From Clytia hemisphaerica (taxonomy: Eukaryota; Cnidaria; Hydrozoa; Leptothecata; Clytiidae), in assembly GCA_902728285.1 (NCBI GenBank), contig CACVBU010000363.1:310001-374000 (forward strand): a DNA stretch of 64,000 bases, in the 5' to 3' direction. This document shows positions 25,001-35,867 of the stretch, piece by piece; position 1 is the stretch's first letter; each line of letters begins with the position of its first letter. A program made the position numbers and the translations under genes. The notes beneath the pieces are model-generated. The model searched no databases. It had not been told where the DNA came from and was given only the letters and a program-made list of their open reading frames with translations.

Positions 25001-28000
25001 ATAAACCTTACTTCATAACTCGAAAATCTCCTTAACTCGAACAAACTTGCGTTTTCCGTGCGTGTTAGAGTTTTGGAGACTCTACTGTAGCACCCCTTTA
25101 ACTTGATATTGATCTAGGTGCAAATTATTTGAACTTTTTTCCGTGCAACCTTTTCCCTGGATTGTATTGGATTAGACATTATTCTGATTTAAATAATTTC
25201 ACCGCTTGTTTATTTTCAGGACCTTGATTCAATTTTCCAAATAGCTGCTGCACTTCTAAAGGTAAATTCAAGTATGCATGTGACGTATCTTTCCGCGAAA
25301 CTCGGTTTAACTTTATCTATTACTTACTGGTAGACAATGTTCTAGTCAAAAATGTCGTCAAAAACCGTCAAAAGTTAGCCACGGCGTTTTGATTCTTAAC
25401 CTAGTCTAGCTCACTGGACATATAATTTACTCGTTTTCCGCTATTTTTCTTGGTTACAATCTTCTATCTTTCTAATTTTCAGACAGCACGGAAGGATTTA
25501 CTACAATTGGATTTCGAAGGGATATTAAAATACTTTCGTATCAACATGCCAAAATATTACATGTTGGAACCACACAGAAAAGATCTTGTCAAAACTATCT
25601 ACGATATTAAGGTATCATTTGTTAGAGCTCTGATAAAAATCCTACACGATTCAAGCAAACGTTATGAATCCGGCAAATTATTAAGATTTGTCGAAGATCA
25701 CAAGGTTTTCTTACTTTACACTAAGGCTATTATACAGTGAACTTTCCAATTGGGTCTTAAAGGTATTAAGGTTGTTTTTTTTGAATCGGAAAAATGTTAT
25801 CTCTTGTAGAGCTTCTTGGCTGAAGGTACCATAGATTTAGTTCGAGCTACAAGAAGGCTTGAAGCAGATTAAAATTAGAAAAAATCAACTGTGTACCCTG
25901 ATTTAGGATCACCATATACCCAAACTAATTGTCTGAAATGCAGACCTCTATAGATATACTTCCTATACAAAAAACTCTTTTCGCTAGAGCATGAGCAGAA
26001 GCCTGCCGTGCATGTGACGTTGTTTGGAGGGCGTTGTAATCTTTTAGATTACCTTTGCCCATTGTGGATTTTGTTATAAACAACTTGGTTTCTGTATTCA
26101 GCTTACTGAAGATTAAAGAATTTTTATGCTAAAAAAGCATAAGCAGAAGCCTGCCAAACTAACTTCTAAACAAGTTTCCATTAATCTAATAAAATTCATT
26201 TCATCCATGGGGACGAGATGGAGTTTTTACAAGCTCTTATTTGATTTGGTTGGTCGTTAACCAGTAATAAAACAATAAAGAAGGCGTCATTTTTGTCCAT
26301 CCATATCCATCCATCATGATTTCTCCCTCATTCATTAGATTTCCAAGAAGAAGGTGACCAAGTACAAACAAGAATACGTTCAAATGAAGGAAGAACAAGA
26401 ACTAAAAGAAGACCCTGTGGAAAGATTAAAGGTTAGATTTGATATTGCTGCTTTCACTCTGGGATAAAGTCTCGTTACTTTGGTATCATTATTCCACTAA
26501 AAGATTGAAAATGAAAGTTTTTGATCCCGCAACGCCCTTTCAACGCCCTTTTGAAGGGCAGAACTATGCCTCAAAAAAGTTATCTTTGCCTTCAATAGTG
26601 TAGGGATGCCGGGCTGAGATTTGTATCCTATTCTACTCCTAATAGAGTCCCGGTACCAGTGTCTCTAATACTATTAACCAGTAATGATAATGCCAGATAA
26701 CGTCGAGTTGATTATTGTGAGGCATTATTAAAAACCTTAGTTCTATCCATTTTAATATTTTTCATTCTTCCTATCTGTTTTAGAGAGAAAATGGTGAACT
26801 TCAAATGGAGAAATTACGCTTAGAACGTGAGAATGACAGTTTAGCATACGAAGTTGTCACAACTCAAGTCTCAATGCAAGAAATCATCACTGATGTATAC
26901 TTTTTGTTCATTTTTGGTCCTTTTGCGTCTTTCCTATTACATTTTTTCTAAATTCTTTTTTCTTGGCATTACTCGTTAAAGTCGCCACATTTAGCCTTTT
27001 TTCAAAAGGAAACCGCCCTGGAATTTGGGTTCACTTAAGGTGTTTTAGATTGGCTTTTTATCTTTGGACTTGAAATCTGTATATAGCTCCCTACAGTTGA
27101 CTTTCTCTCCCTCTCTGATCTCTATCATCCGAATCTTTCTGTAATCCAAGCTAGTACATTGGTCACCTGACCTGGAAATTCGTATAAATTACTCTCCGTA
27201 ATGATAATCTTTCCCTAATTCGAACAAGAAAGTTTGGCCCCTTGAAGCCTTTTGGATTTCTGACCTCGATTTTGTTTTCATTTTCCGCAGAGAGAAGAGA
27301 AATTGAACGAGATGATTAAAGAAACGGAACAATTACGTAATCATTTAACTGACGCCGAAGAAGAAGCGGAAAGACTGAAAGTTGAAGAAGCAAGGGTATA
27401 AAAGTTGTTTTGTGTTTTGTTTGTTATCTTTTTCAGATATTTTCGCTGTTCCTATTACCAAGAATGGTCTTAAGTGTTGGACCGGCATGATTTTGAAACA
27501 ATTTACACTTGATCTTTATCAGTTTGATGTTGTTTCAAGGATTTTGTTGCCTAGGTTATATAACCTAGTTATCCACGAGCTGATATTTTTGGTGCTTACA
27601 ATTTGACTTATAGAGACATTTTCTTGACCATAATTTACATAATAAACTTGTTTCATTCATTCATTCAATCATTCGTTCATTCATTCAATCATTCATTCAT
27701 TCATTCATTCATTCATTCATTCATTCATTCATTCATTCGAGCGGTAACAATAATGGTTTATTATTTTTCTTTCATATTCAGGTCAAAGACATGTGGCGTG
27801 ATAGCATGAGACAGGCTGATGAAAATAAAGCAAAACTAAATCGAATCATTGATGATTATAAACAGGTACTATTATAGCCTGTCTACGTTTATTCTTACTC
27901 ATTCTTCTTTTGTTTTAATCCCTCACCCCTACCAGTCGACAAAACTATGTGATATCGAAATACTAAAATTGGTTGGCAGTGTTGCCCAAAATATTCCGAA

Positions 28001-30056
28001 CTGATTCGAAAACAACTATAACACTGAAAAAATGGTTCACCAAAAGCTCCTGCATGTTGTGATGGTAAATGTTTGCATATTTTTACATAATTTCAGACTC
28101 CCTCAATCCCCGAGTTTTCCAGGGTTTTCAGGTACACCTTTACAGATATATGACCTTCCCAATATGAGGGGTTTTACTTGAGCCCAGTCGTAGGGATGCT
28201 TGAGAATGGCTTCTGTTTCCATTGCTAAGTCTCACGTTTTACGTATACTTCATTTCCCTACTTTAGATTTTGGCTCGACTAGAAGAACGCAACGAAAAAT
28301 TAAAACGAGATTTCACTGCTGAAACAGAACTGCTGAAGGTAAGGACAAATGAAATAGGTCCATAGTTTATCCTATATTTCGATCTCAACAAAGCCTTCTT
28401 CTATCAAAATCTATCATTTTCATTTGAAAAAAAAATTGATTTGAACCGAGATTATGAGACGTAGGTCCAGCAGCGTTTTGCTTACTTTTGTTTGAGACTG
28501 TTTTCTGGCTTCATTTCTCATTTTGGAAAAATATGATTAGACATTTTATTCTCAGTGTAAAGAGATTTTTCAAGTTGGCTAAACATACAAAATTATCAGT
28601 ATCAATCTTCATAAGGAATCGTTTCTTCAAAATCGAATGTTTTCATCAATAATGACGGGTTTTCCTGTATGTAACACAACCTTGCTCTATTATAGACCTC
28701 TATTATAGAATCAGGTCAAATTTGGGAAATTCTTAACTTTCACCATTGTTCATGGCACTTTTTCAATGATTCTTCCAATCTTCTTTATAGAAACAGTTAT
28801 CAACGTGCGAGAACTGTACGAACGCTTTGATGAAAAACATTTATCCAGACGAGGATGACGAGGGCGGACCGAGAGAACCAACCATCACTAAATTACTCTC
28901 CAAAGAGGATCACGAAGAACAGATGCGTAGCTTAGAAGAAGAGCTCATTAAAACAAAAGTCGCACTGGCGGAAGAAAAAAATCGCGCGGACGAAATCGAA
29001 ATGAAATTACACAATTTGATGAGTGCGAACGAGAAGCCGTGGTATAAGAAGGTAACTGTGATTAAAAAATAGTATTGTTTTGGAAATTTGTTTGTTTCTT
29101 TGTTGTTTGAAATTAGTTGTATATAATTATTATAAATAGCTCTCTAACTCTCCTATTATAAAATGTTATCAAAATTGCTGCTTCGATAGAAGTTTAGTTT
29201 TTCTCGTGTAGCAAATCTTTGGTTTTTGTTACTCAGAGCATATTTACGTGTGTAGTCCACTCTGAGATATTCTGAAGTTTACCAAAATTGTGACTTTTTT
29301 ACACTTTTTTCACTAACAACTTATACGAGTATTAAAATACACCTTTTCGACCGTAACCAATTGCCGCGCGGGCATTTTTTTGTCCACTTTATCCCGAGTT
29401 TAGATCGAGTTTAGGGGGATAATTACTGACCGCGCGACTACGGTCGAAAAGGTGTATATCTCCCCCTCCCCCTTCCCCGAAAAAAAAAACAAAAAAACGT
29501 GTGGACCGCAATGCACTTTGCTGTTTAAATGGAAATTTCGAGATTTTCATATTTTTAAAATTTAGTGTGTATTTATTTCTAAAAGCAGAAAAAGTATAGA
29601 TATTTCTATTTTTATACTACATACAAGAAATAAAATTCGTTTCGAAATTCTCGCGATTCGACGGATTTTATTTTTTGTCTTCATTTTTTTACGAAAAACA
29701 AATTATTTAGTTTTCAAATTGAATTTTTTTTTCTGTTGCTTTTAGAAGCATTACATTGTTTTCCTTGTTTTGTGTTTTTCTTTTTAGATGTTATTTGTCA
29801 GTTAGTCCTTTTATATTAACTCTTCACTGTTCTTTTCTTTTTTTCTCTCGTCCCTTAGCCTAAAGTAGACGTCACATGCGTTTTTTCTATGCAATTAACG
29901 TATATTCCACTTTGCGACTTTTTCGAATGTTTGGAGCTCAGATTTTTGGAACTTTCGAAGCGGTGTCGAGGAAAAAGCTGTGGTCATCTGGTACAGACAA
30001 TCAAAGCTCTAGCGAACACCTCACTAAAAACCGGGATTTTTCATCTCGTTTCTTAG
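13013..30056 (+). CDS. RABGAP1: RabGAP1-type Rab GTPase-activating protein, 22 coding exons
   Basis: GTPase-activating protein for Rab GTPases in membrane traffic. Exons: 13013-13714, 14076-14126, 14301-14524, 14799-14865, 15068-15167, 16206-16372, 19489-19663, 20034-20188, 20779-20880, 21740-21853, 23526-23600, 23892-24017, 24730-24873, 25220-25261, 25483-25611, 26339-26431, 26784-26894, 27291-27395, 27782-27865, 28267-28338, 28791-29051, and a tentative last exon 29997-30056. All joins keep frame, giving about 1052 aa; vertebrate RABGAP1 is of similar length. Domains: acidic N-terminus; PTB (~121-251, with HGITYLGSSNI); DUF3694 (~252-400, with EEDGKG, EQTSN and VYMTVA); acidic linker; TBC (~548-770); coiled coil (~790-1030). 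Both catalytic fingers are present: Arg595 in IxxDxxR and Gln632 in YCQG. The C-terminus is least certain: after PWYKK the alternatives are read-through (VTVIKK) or short exons at 29788 or 29859. RABGAP1L is the same family, and one invertebrate gene probably represents both. Confidence 0.93.
15263..15520. mobile_element. Inverted-repeat element with CCCCTGGATATCC repeats (RABGAP1 intron 5)
   Basis: The ends GAATTGGGCTTTTTCAGAAA and TTTCTGGGAAAGCCCATTC are inverted. Inside, five variants of CCCCTGGATATCC recur, and GTTGAGGATAT pairs with ATATCCTCAAC. It is non-coding and probably a MITE; the frame at 15216-15428 is spurious. Confidence 0.7.
17416..17424 (+). promoter_or_regulatory. TATA-like box of a possible internal RABGAP1 promoter
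   Basis: TATATAAAT lies about 110 bp upstream of an ATG that opens a spliceable exon (17533). Transcription would start near 17446. The evidence is sequence only; AT-rich introns give such boxes by chance. Confidence 0.35.
17533..17604 (+). CDS. Candidate alternative first exon of RABGAP1
   Basis: ATG in a favourable context (AACATGG) opens 24 codons, MVYKRKLHDQWTRRSR then RKSSLKDL, ending exactly in phase 0 before a good donor GTAGGT at 17605. Exon 7 (19489) also begins in phase 0, so the splice would give a short RABGAP1 isoform of about 640 aa lacking the PTB and DUF3694 domains but keeping the linker, TBC and coiled coil. The peptide is strongly basic, unlike the acidic linker it would join. 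A chance ORF cannot be excluded. Vertebrate RABGAP1L is known to use alternative promoters, which makes it plausible. Confidence 0.4.
21222..21665. repeat. G-rich inverted/direct repeat in RABGAP1 intron 9
   Basis: The ends TTCCATAGTGTCCT and AGGACACTATGGTT are inverted. Inside, a block containing GCAGGGTGGGGGAAAA and ATGGAAAATTTTCATTCTAG occurs twice in direct orientation, with G-runs. It looks like a non-coding mobile repeat. Confidence 0.65.
23159..23473. mobile_element. Foldback element in RABGAP1 intron 10
   Basis: The arms begin AAGGCTTGGGGACACGAGAA and continue through TTTTTTTCGCGTTGGTG with almost no mismatch, then more loosely through a CATGCTC block and a repeated CACGAGAA word. 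The total is 315 bp. The right edge is 52 bp upstream of exon 11, so a hairpin could form near that acceptor. Confidence 0.85.
24033..24175. mobile_element. 143-bp hairpin MITE in RABGAP1 intron 12
   Basis: Two ~65-bp arms share ACCATTGCAATGTCTTCCAC, GGACCCAACAG and GATTGGTTG with only a few mismatches, around a loop of about 12 bp. It starts 15 bp after exon 12. No coding content. Confidence 0.9.
24933..25087. mobile_element. Pogo/Tigger-type MITE in RABGAP1 intron 13
   Basis: The ends CAGTGGAGTCTC and GAGACTCTACTG are inverted and flanked on both sides by TA (24931-24932 and 25088-25089), the target duplication of Tc1/mariner/pogo transposons. Length is 155 bp with no transposase. Confidence 0.75.
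27653..27740. repeat. (ATTC)n microsatellite in RABGAP1 intron 18
   Basis: About 20 tandem CATT/ATTC units with a few interruptions, ending about 42 bp before exon 19. It is pyrimidine-biased and close to the acceptor, so length changes could affect the splice context. Confidence 0.95.
29337..29457. mobile_element. Hairpin MITE, family A copy 1
   Basis: The ends ACACCTTTTCGACCGTA and TACGGTCGAAAAGGTGT are inverted. The interior contains GAGTTTAGGGGGATAATT. A second copy of the same family lies at 58864-59030. Confidence 0.85.
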
Positions 30057-30445
30057 TGAGTTCCTCTTTGACAATTTTTGAAAAATAGAAATAAGTCCTA
30101 AATGTTCATTCTTTTTTATGCATGTTTGAATCTCTATTCGACTTTTATTTGTATCTTCCTATGTGTTTTATTACAACCTTCATGTTTGGCCCTGAAATGC
30201 AATACTATATTTTGGTTAAACATAAAATTCTAGATATAATGTAATTAGAATTCAACTGTATTTAAAAGTAAAATAAACAGGGATATTTTTTTGTTTGTTA
30301 CGGTCTAAACTTTTTTATTACCTTATCAATAGTAGATGTATATTGCCTCCTCTAAGGATTCCTAATGTCTGGTTTCTTACTAGTAGTCATGCCTAGAGTG
30401 ATCATTTCATGATACGGAAACTTCCGATAAATACCGAGCGCTTGC

Positions 30446-30598
30446 CACTGCCGTACTTACTTATAACAATCCAAAAGTTCCCTTACCAATCAAAAGCGCC
30501 AAAATCTCTTAAACTCGGATAGTGCTGTGGTACAGCCACTTTTTTCGCGATTTTAATTGTTTAGGGAACTTTGGGATTGGTATAGGTAAGTGTGGTAG
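30446..30598. mobile_element. Inverted-repeat element in the RABGAP1 3' region
   Basis: Arms of about 55 bp share CCAATC, AAAGTTCCCT and ACTTAC blocks (left CTGCCGTACTTACTTATA, right TATAGGTAAGTGTGGTAG). It lies in the probable 3' UTR of RABGAP1. Confidence 0.7.
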
Positions 30599-30927
30599 TT
30601 TTATTATTTAAACTCAAAGGTTTTTTCAGTGTTTTCGTACAAAGGATATGACAAACGTTGTAATACTTGACTTGCTACATTGTCCTTTGATTAGATACAG
30701 GCGGATTGATGAGCTGGTCTCGTCTTAATCTAGCATTTTACACTACCTTTTACTTTAAAAAGATCTTTTTAAATCTGTCAATAAGGGGCTCTACAGGGAG
30801 TCACATATGTCTACTACTAATTAATATTTGTTGATTTTCACTTGAAGAAAATATAAGTATGTAATTGTATCATGAGTTATAAAGCATTTTTTTTAAATAC
30901 AGTATTTGTCGTTTGATGACCGTAAAA

Positions 30928-30933
30928 AATAAA
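30928..30933 (+). terminator. Polyadenylation signal, probable RABGAP1 3' end
   Basis: AATAAA, with further AATAAA-like words to 30951, about 870 bp after the proposed stop. It lies about 45 bp from the opposite-strand signal of the next gene, so the two genes would end almost back to back. Confidence 0.45.
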
Positions 30934-30978
30934 GTAGAAATAAAATAAAAAGAAAATATGATATAAATTATTCTCGTG

Positions 30979-30984
30979 TTTATT
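30979..30984 (-). terminator. Polyadenylation signal of the secreted-protein gene
   Basis: TTTATT on the plus strand is AATAAA on the minus strand, 330 bp after the stop codon at 31314. It is the first canonical signal downstream of that gene. Confidence 0.5.
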
Positions 30985-31313
30985 ATAAATTCCCAATTAA
31001 ATATATGGTTATACAGGCCAGACCTACCCTATCTTTACTCAAAAGCGAAACATAAATTGATTTGGATTTATGTATTCTGATGTAAATCTCAAATCCTGTT
31101 TTTTTAGAAAGAAATGTTTTGTAGAAGAGGGTTAATTTAAAGCACTGCAAAAATGAATTTTGATCATGAAATTTAGAAAAATTAAATTTTGCACTATGTT
31201 TTTTTTTTCGACCATGCTTCCTGCAACAGCAAATCAAACTGGTCTCCCCGCCTAGGTGATTCATTACAAAGGAGTTAAATTAAAAGATACTAAAGAAGAA
31301 TTTATAAAAAATT

Positions 31314-32978
31314 TCAGTTTTTGGACACTGTAAGCGGTTTAAGATTTTTGATGACGTTATCCATGATATCTGTAGAGGTTTTTGCACCAGTCGAATTCAA
31401 TTTTTCGGTTTTGATCAACTTCTCATTGATTTGTTCAAGCAGATCAGACGTTCCTGGGATTGTGTAATCACCCAGGCTATACAAAAAACCTCCATCAATT
31501 TTACGTTTAACTTGTTGATCAGGGCCATACCAAAGATCAATGATTTTCTTTGAGTCATACTTCTTGAGGTTGTTAACGCCCGCTGAAGTTGGACATTTTC
31601 GGATCTGTGCAACATAGGAATCAAGACTTGGAACAAATCGTTTTGCACCGCCCCAGCGTGATTGGAATATCTTGCTTTTCTCCAACATGTCTGAAGTGAT
31701 TCCAGTTTCCGAAGCATCTTTTTTGATTTCTGGAATTTTCTTCAAGTCCAATTGACTGGAGGCCTAAAATGCAAAGGTGCAGAAAACGATTAGTAACTAA
31801 CGTGTTATTTGCAGAAACTAAAGGAAAACACCCGTGTCTCAGTGATTCTACTAGGAGAATTTAGAGCAAAGGATGATAAAGTGAAGGAAACGAAGTACCA
31901 ATGGAGAAATTAGGAATCCCTTGTTTTTATGAGTTGAGTTTGACATCCTTAAAGTACAATTCTTTTTCGGGCGCTACCAGATTCGTTCCCCATACCATAG
32001 GGCTGGGTACGAGTTTGCTGAAATTTTACGGTGCAGAACTCTTAGTATCTGATTGAGTAACTTGTTATGCTGCAGATACTTTCCACACTAATATAGGGAA
32101 AACACCCCTGCTGCCTCAGTGATCTAGCAGGTTCTCCTCAGGTTCTCTTTAACCAGGGGGTAAAACGAGGGAGCTAAATACCAATGGGGAAATGAGGAAT
32201 ATCCCTTTTACGATGGATATGATGGTCGTATAATTTTCTTTTTTGGGCGCTACCAGAATCGTGCACCATAGGGCTGGGTACGAGTTTGCTCAAAACTTAC
32301 CCTCATTTCTTTCGTTGAGCTTGCTGCGTGATCTGGAATACCTTTATCTTTCCATTGTTTTTCCAGTTCGCTCATCGAAATAATTTTGATCAAGCCCAGC
32401 TCTGCACCACTGAGTGATTTCTCTGCCATGGTAACCAAAGAATCAGGAAGAGCGTCTGACCTCATGATATCCATATCTGTTTTAACCAAACCAAACTGAT
32501 TAGAATACGCAATATCCACATTGATTGAATCTGTCTTTGCAGCACCTGATTCTGGCTTCACTTTGGTGACAATTTCATAAACGGTTTCATAAGGAACGAT
32601 AAATGTTTTAATCATAGGATTCTTAGCTCCTTGCGTTTTATAATTGTTAACAAATTTGATTTGATTGCGGTAATCACCAATGCCAACAAACCCTTTATTG
32701 TTGATATCTCCTCCGTCAGGATAAATGATAATATTTCCATCCTTATCTTCCCATATATCTTTATACTTGGATGTGGTGGATGGGTATGTTGTTTGTGATG
32801 CACCCGGGGCTTCCGCAAATTCCGTCTGATAGACTCGCATGTACGGCTTATTGTTGTATTTAAGCATCATGGCCTCGGGAAAATAGACATTATACTGACC
32901 AGCACAATACACTTGATCAAGCGTAGTCATGGCGATCAATAAAATGATCAAGGATGTCATTTTTCTTCTTGAAACCAT
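31314..32978 (-). CDS. Secreted protein of unknown function, 375 aa
   Basis: Coding exons (minus strand) are 32978-32301 and 31763-31314, joined in phase 0, giving 375 aa. The N-terminus is a clear signal peptide: positively charged start, then SLIILLIAMTTL, with likely cleavage after DQVYC. The mature protein is hydrophilic with only one or two cysteines and no membrane segment. Notable stretches are YMRVYQTEF, YPDGGDINNKGFVGIGDY, MIKTFIVPYETVYEIV and, in exon 2, WGGAKRFVPSLDSYV and YSLGDYTIPGTSDLL. I recognise no family. The arrangement of an early Arg strand, a Gly-rich turn and a FxVP strand loosely recalls secreted ADP-ribosyltransferase-like folds, but no catalytic set is convincing. 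The start follows a leader with an acceptor about 15-20 bp upstream, and a TATA promoter lies near 33985. Confidence 0.85.
31830..32303. repeat. Duplicated ~200-bp block filling the intron of the secreted-protein gene
   Basis: Copies at about 31830-32025 and 32102-32300 share CTCAGTGAT, TACCAATGG, GGGCGCTACCAGA and CATAGGGCTGGGTACGAG. The second copy ends at the splice donor of exon 1. This suggests an intron, or intron edge, duplicated in place. Confidence 0.8.
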
Positions 32979-33537
32979 TTTTCACAAAGCCTGAAACTAA
33001 GAAAAAGAAAAGAAAGTTACAGGTATCATGAATGGTTTAGTTTTTGCCGGACTAAAGATTTCACTGACTGACATCTCTAACTTTACCTTGCTGGAAAAAA
33101 GATAGGTATAGGTATGGACAATTTTATTCAAATTAAATTGACAATGACTTGTTATCGACCCGGGGGGGGGTTACTCATGGTCTGTGTGAGCCATAAGGGT
33201 CCCTTTTTCACACCCTCGAAAGTCTCTCAAAGAGGTACAAAAACCATTAAGAAGCAAGAAAATTGAGTCTCGGTAAGGGTCCAAAAATCACGAAATTCAA
33301 AATTTACTCTCTCAAAGAGTCGTGATTTTCTAAAATTTGGACAAAGATTGAGTGAAAATCGACAAAAATTTTGAGAAGAGTCTCTCTAAGGGTCCCAAAG
33401 ACGCCAATTTGTCCTATCTCTAAGGGTAGATTTTCGATTTTTGGCTCGGGCATACCCGTCACCTCACAAACCTAGTAGCAGGGGTATCGGCTTGTTATAA
33501 AAGTCAATGGTTTATTGAAAATTACATTTATACATCT

Positions 33538-33808
33538 CTGTCTCACAGCCCCGGTGGAACTTTTTCCTCAGTGGGAATAAAAATTCCTATTAAAATCTCA
33601 ATGAGGATAGAAATTATATTGTTTCAAGGTTAAAAAATCCAGTGGGGATGGTTTTGAGTGCAATTTTTAAACAATGGATCTTGAATGGGGATGAAATCAA
33701 AGTCAAATTCCAACTTGGGCTGAAATTCCAGGGTATTTTCCAAACGGGGGCAAAATTGTTGCCAAATTTTCCAGTGGGACTGGGGTCCCAGCGGGTCTGT
33801 GACACAGG
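33538..33808. mobile_element. Interspersed inverted-repeat element, family B copy 1
   Basis: The ends CTCACAGCCCCGGTGGAAC and GTCCCAGCGGGTCTGTGAC are inverted, and the interior includes CCAGTGGGGATGG. Related copies are at 52765-53035 and, reversed, 61757-61985. This copy is in the 5' intron of the secreted-protein gene. Confidence 0.8.
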
Positions 33809-33849
33809 GTTGTATTTATATTGAATTGTGAGTAACTAACTTCACCTAC

Positions 33850-33955
33850 CTTGCTTAAGGATTCACTCAGTAATCTTTACGCTAATAATTGTAGTGCGAT
33901 TTCTTCTTGTGTTTGCTGAATCTTGTGTGCAGAACAATCTTTGCTCTGAATCGAT
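33850..33955 (-). other. Probable non-coding first exon of the secreted-protein gene
   Basis: On the minus strand, sequence downstream of the TATA box runs to a good donor, AAGCAAG then GTAGGT, at 33850/33849. An acceptor lies just upstream of the start codon near 33000. The transcription start is estimated from TATA spacing. Confidence 0.5.
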
Positions 33956-33979
33956 GTCTGTTAGATATTCCATCCTCTC

Positions 33980-33988
33980 CTATTTATA
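33980..33988 (-). promoter_or_regulatory. TATA box of the secreted-protein gene
   Basis: The minus strand reads TATAAATAG, close to consensus, about 30 bp upstream of the inferred transcription start. A canonical TATA suits a gene with strong or tissue-restricted expression. Confidence 0.6.
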
Positions 33989-34389
33989 CTTTTTTCAACA
34001 TGTCTTTTAATCGCGTGCGAAGAGTGATAATGCATTGTGTTGCCTGTCTTTAATCTATCCTGGATAGAACTCCTTCAGATTTTTTGGAATTCTATTTTAA
34101 AATCATTGAGACATAAGGGATATCTCTAATAATTCTGACAGGTTTTTGCAGATTCGATATTGTCTTGTTTTTTTTTACGTCATTGATTTTTCGCTTAGGA
34201 CATTCTTGCACGCGAATTTATTTGGAATCATTATTATTGTCACATGAAATTTGTTGTAATGCCACTTCGAGGTTACATTTACACTGAATGTTGCATCTTA
34301 TTTTTCGATTACAATACAAAAATGGAGTCAAGAGTCAATACACTATCTGAAAAACTTAAAGCAGTTTGATACTCACATGAAGGTAGTTT

Positions 34390-34580
34390 TGAGAATCTCG
34401 AGTAGTGGAAAGACTCACAAGATGGCTATTCTTTTTGTTTTCAGCGGCCGTAGCATGAAAGTAGACCATCCAGCTACGGTGTGCAAGGTTGTGGGTTTGA
34501 TTCCCAGCCGGGTCATACCAAAGATTCCCAAAATGGTTCCTGATGCCTCTCTGCTTGATGCTCAGGGAAAGGAGTGTTAG
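34390..34580 (+). repeat. tRNA-derived SINE candidate
   Basis: GGGTTTGATTCCC at about 34492 matches the RNA polymerase III B box (GGTTCGAATCC type) in a tRNA-like setting, AAGGTTGTG before it and AGCCGGG after it. Downstream sequence, TGCCTCTCTGCTTGATGCTC, would be a SINE body. No clear A box or target duplication could be fixed. Confidence 0.45.
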
Positions 34581-34599
34581 CAAAAGTTGCTTTAAATAC

Positions 34600-35860
34600 T
34601 TGCTGAAAAGATGCTGACGTCAGCAAAATCCCAAAATCTTTTGTTCAAAACATCCGATTCATTTGTTTACACCTTTTGGCCAAATTTAATTCGAAAAGTT
34701 TGATCTAAGCTACGTCATATCTTCCTTCGTTTTGAGCGTAAAACTCCTACTCTTCGGGATATGCGCACTGTTCTTGCTTTCAGATATTGAATTTCTCTGG
34801 ATACATTGCATATGCGCAGTGCGGTTTGATGAATTATAGGGAAATGAGGCAGCTGAGAGGGGATGCAAAAATTATAAAATTGTCTAGGGGGTAATTGTCC
34901 TAGAGCCGATTGTCTGGGAGATGGTCCTTGACTTAAATTTTACCTTGATTCCATCCTCATTTGAATTTAAATTGAAAAAATTTCAATTCCAAACAGTTTA
35001 AAACGATAGGATTTATATGCGAAAGACTAATTCTTGGTAATAAAAGTGTTGTAAAAGAGCGGCAGTTAAATTCTAAATTACACGGTATGCATGATGATTA
35101 CAAAGAAGCTCTAATAAAGTAAAATGAAATTTAAAGTGCTAATTCAGACAAACAAGGGCTTTTTTTATCTTCAAATACAAAAGTCGATTTTCCTAAGTCC
35201 AAAAACTACTGTATTGAGGGTGTAGAAGAGTAGATGCTAGGACTTCCATCATATCTTCCTTTGACCATGTTCAGACGTTACGATTCTGTATGCGTTACTT
35301 CTTTTAACTACCCTGAGTATCTTCTCCACTATTTCTCGTCTTAGCTTGGAGTGGTAAAGATATAAAGAACAAATCTTAATTTAATTTTGGAATCATATTG
35401 CATTGAACACGACTAACTGAGGTAATATATACGTATATAATATAATACTTATAAGTGAAAAGTAAAGCGATCATCTATTTTATCTTTTGAACATCACGCT
35501 CATATGATATAAAAGTTAAATGATTGTGGAACGATCGACCAGTGAAAAATACTGAAGTGGTAACACCATAACAATCTGGTTAACACTAAAACAATGATAA
35601 TTTTTCCGCTTTTCAGTTTACAACAAGAATTCCAAAAATAAACTCGTAAGAATATAAAAAATAAAGTTTGTGACGAAGCATGTAGCGTAAAACCCCCAGT
35701 GGCTGTTTATTTTGGAGGAAACATTATCTCCGAACCGATGGCATCCGTCACCCCAACCTTCGGAGGTTAAAGGTCTTCCCTCCCTTTACGTACAATTTTG
35801 TTAAACAAAAATATTTCTACATTTGTAAATTTTCGGTTACTAATCGTACATTCACGTTTG
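34600..35860. other. Intergenic stretch, nothing recognised
   Basis: AT-rich. No open frame, RNA gene or clear repeat stands out. Confidence 0.5.
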
Positions 35861-35867
35861 TTCGAAC

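Noticed and set aside
34441..34520. True tRNA gene
   Set aside because: A B box is present but no clean cloverleaf or A box; a tRNA-derived SINE is more likely.
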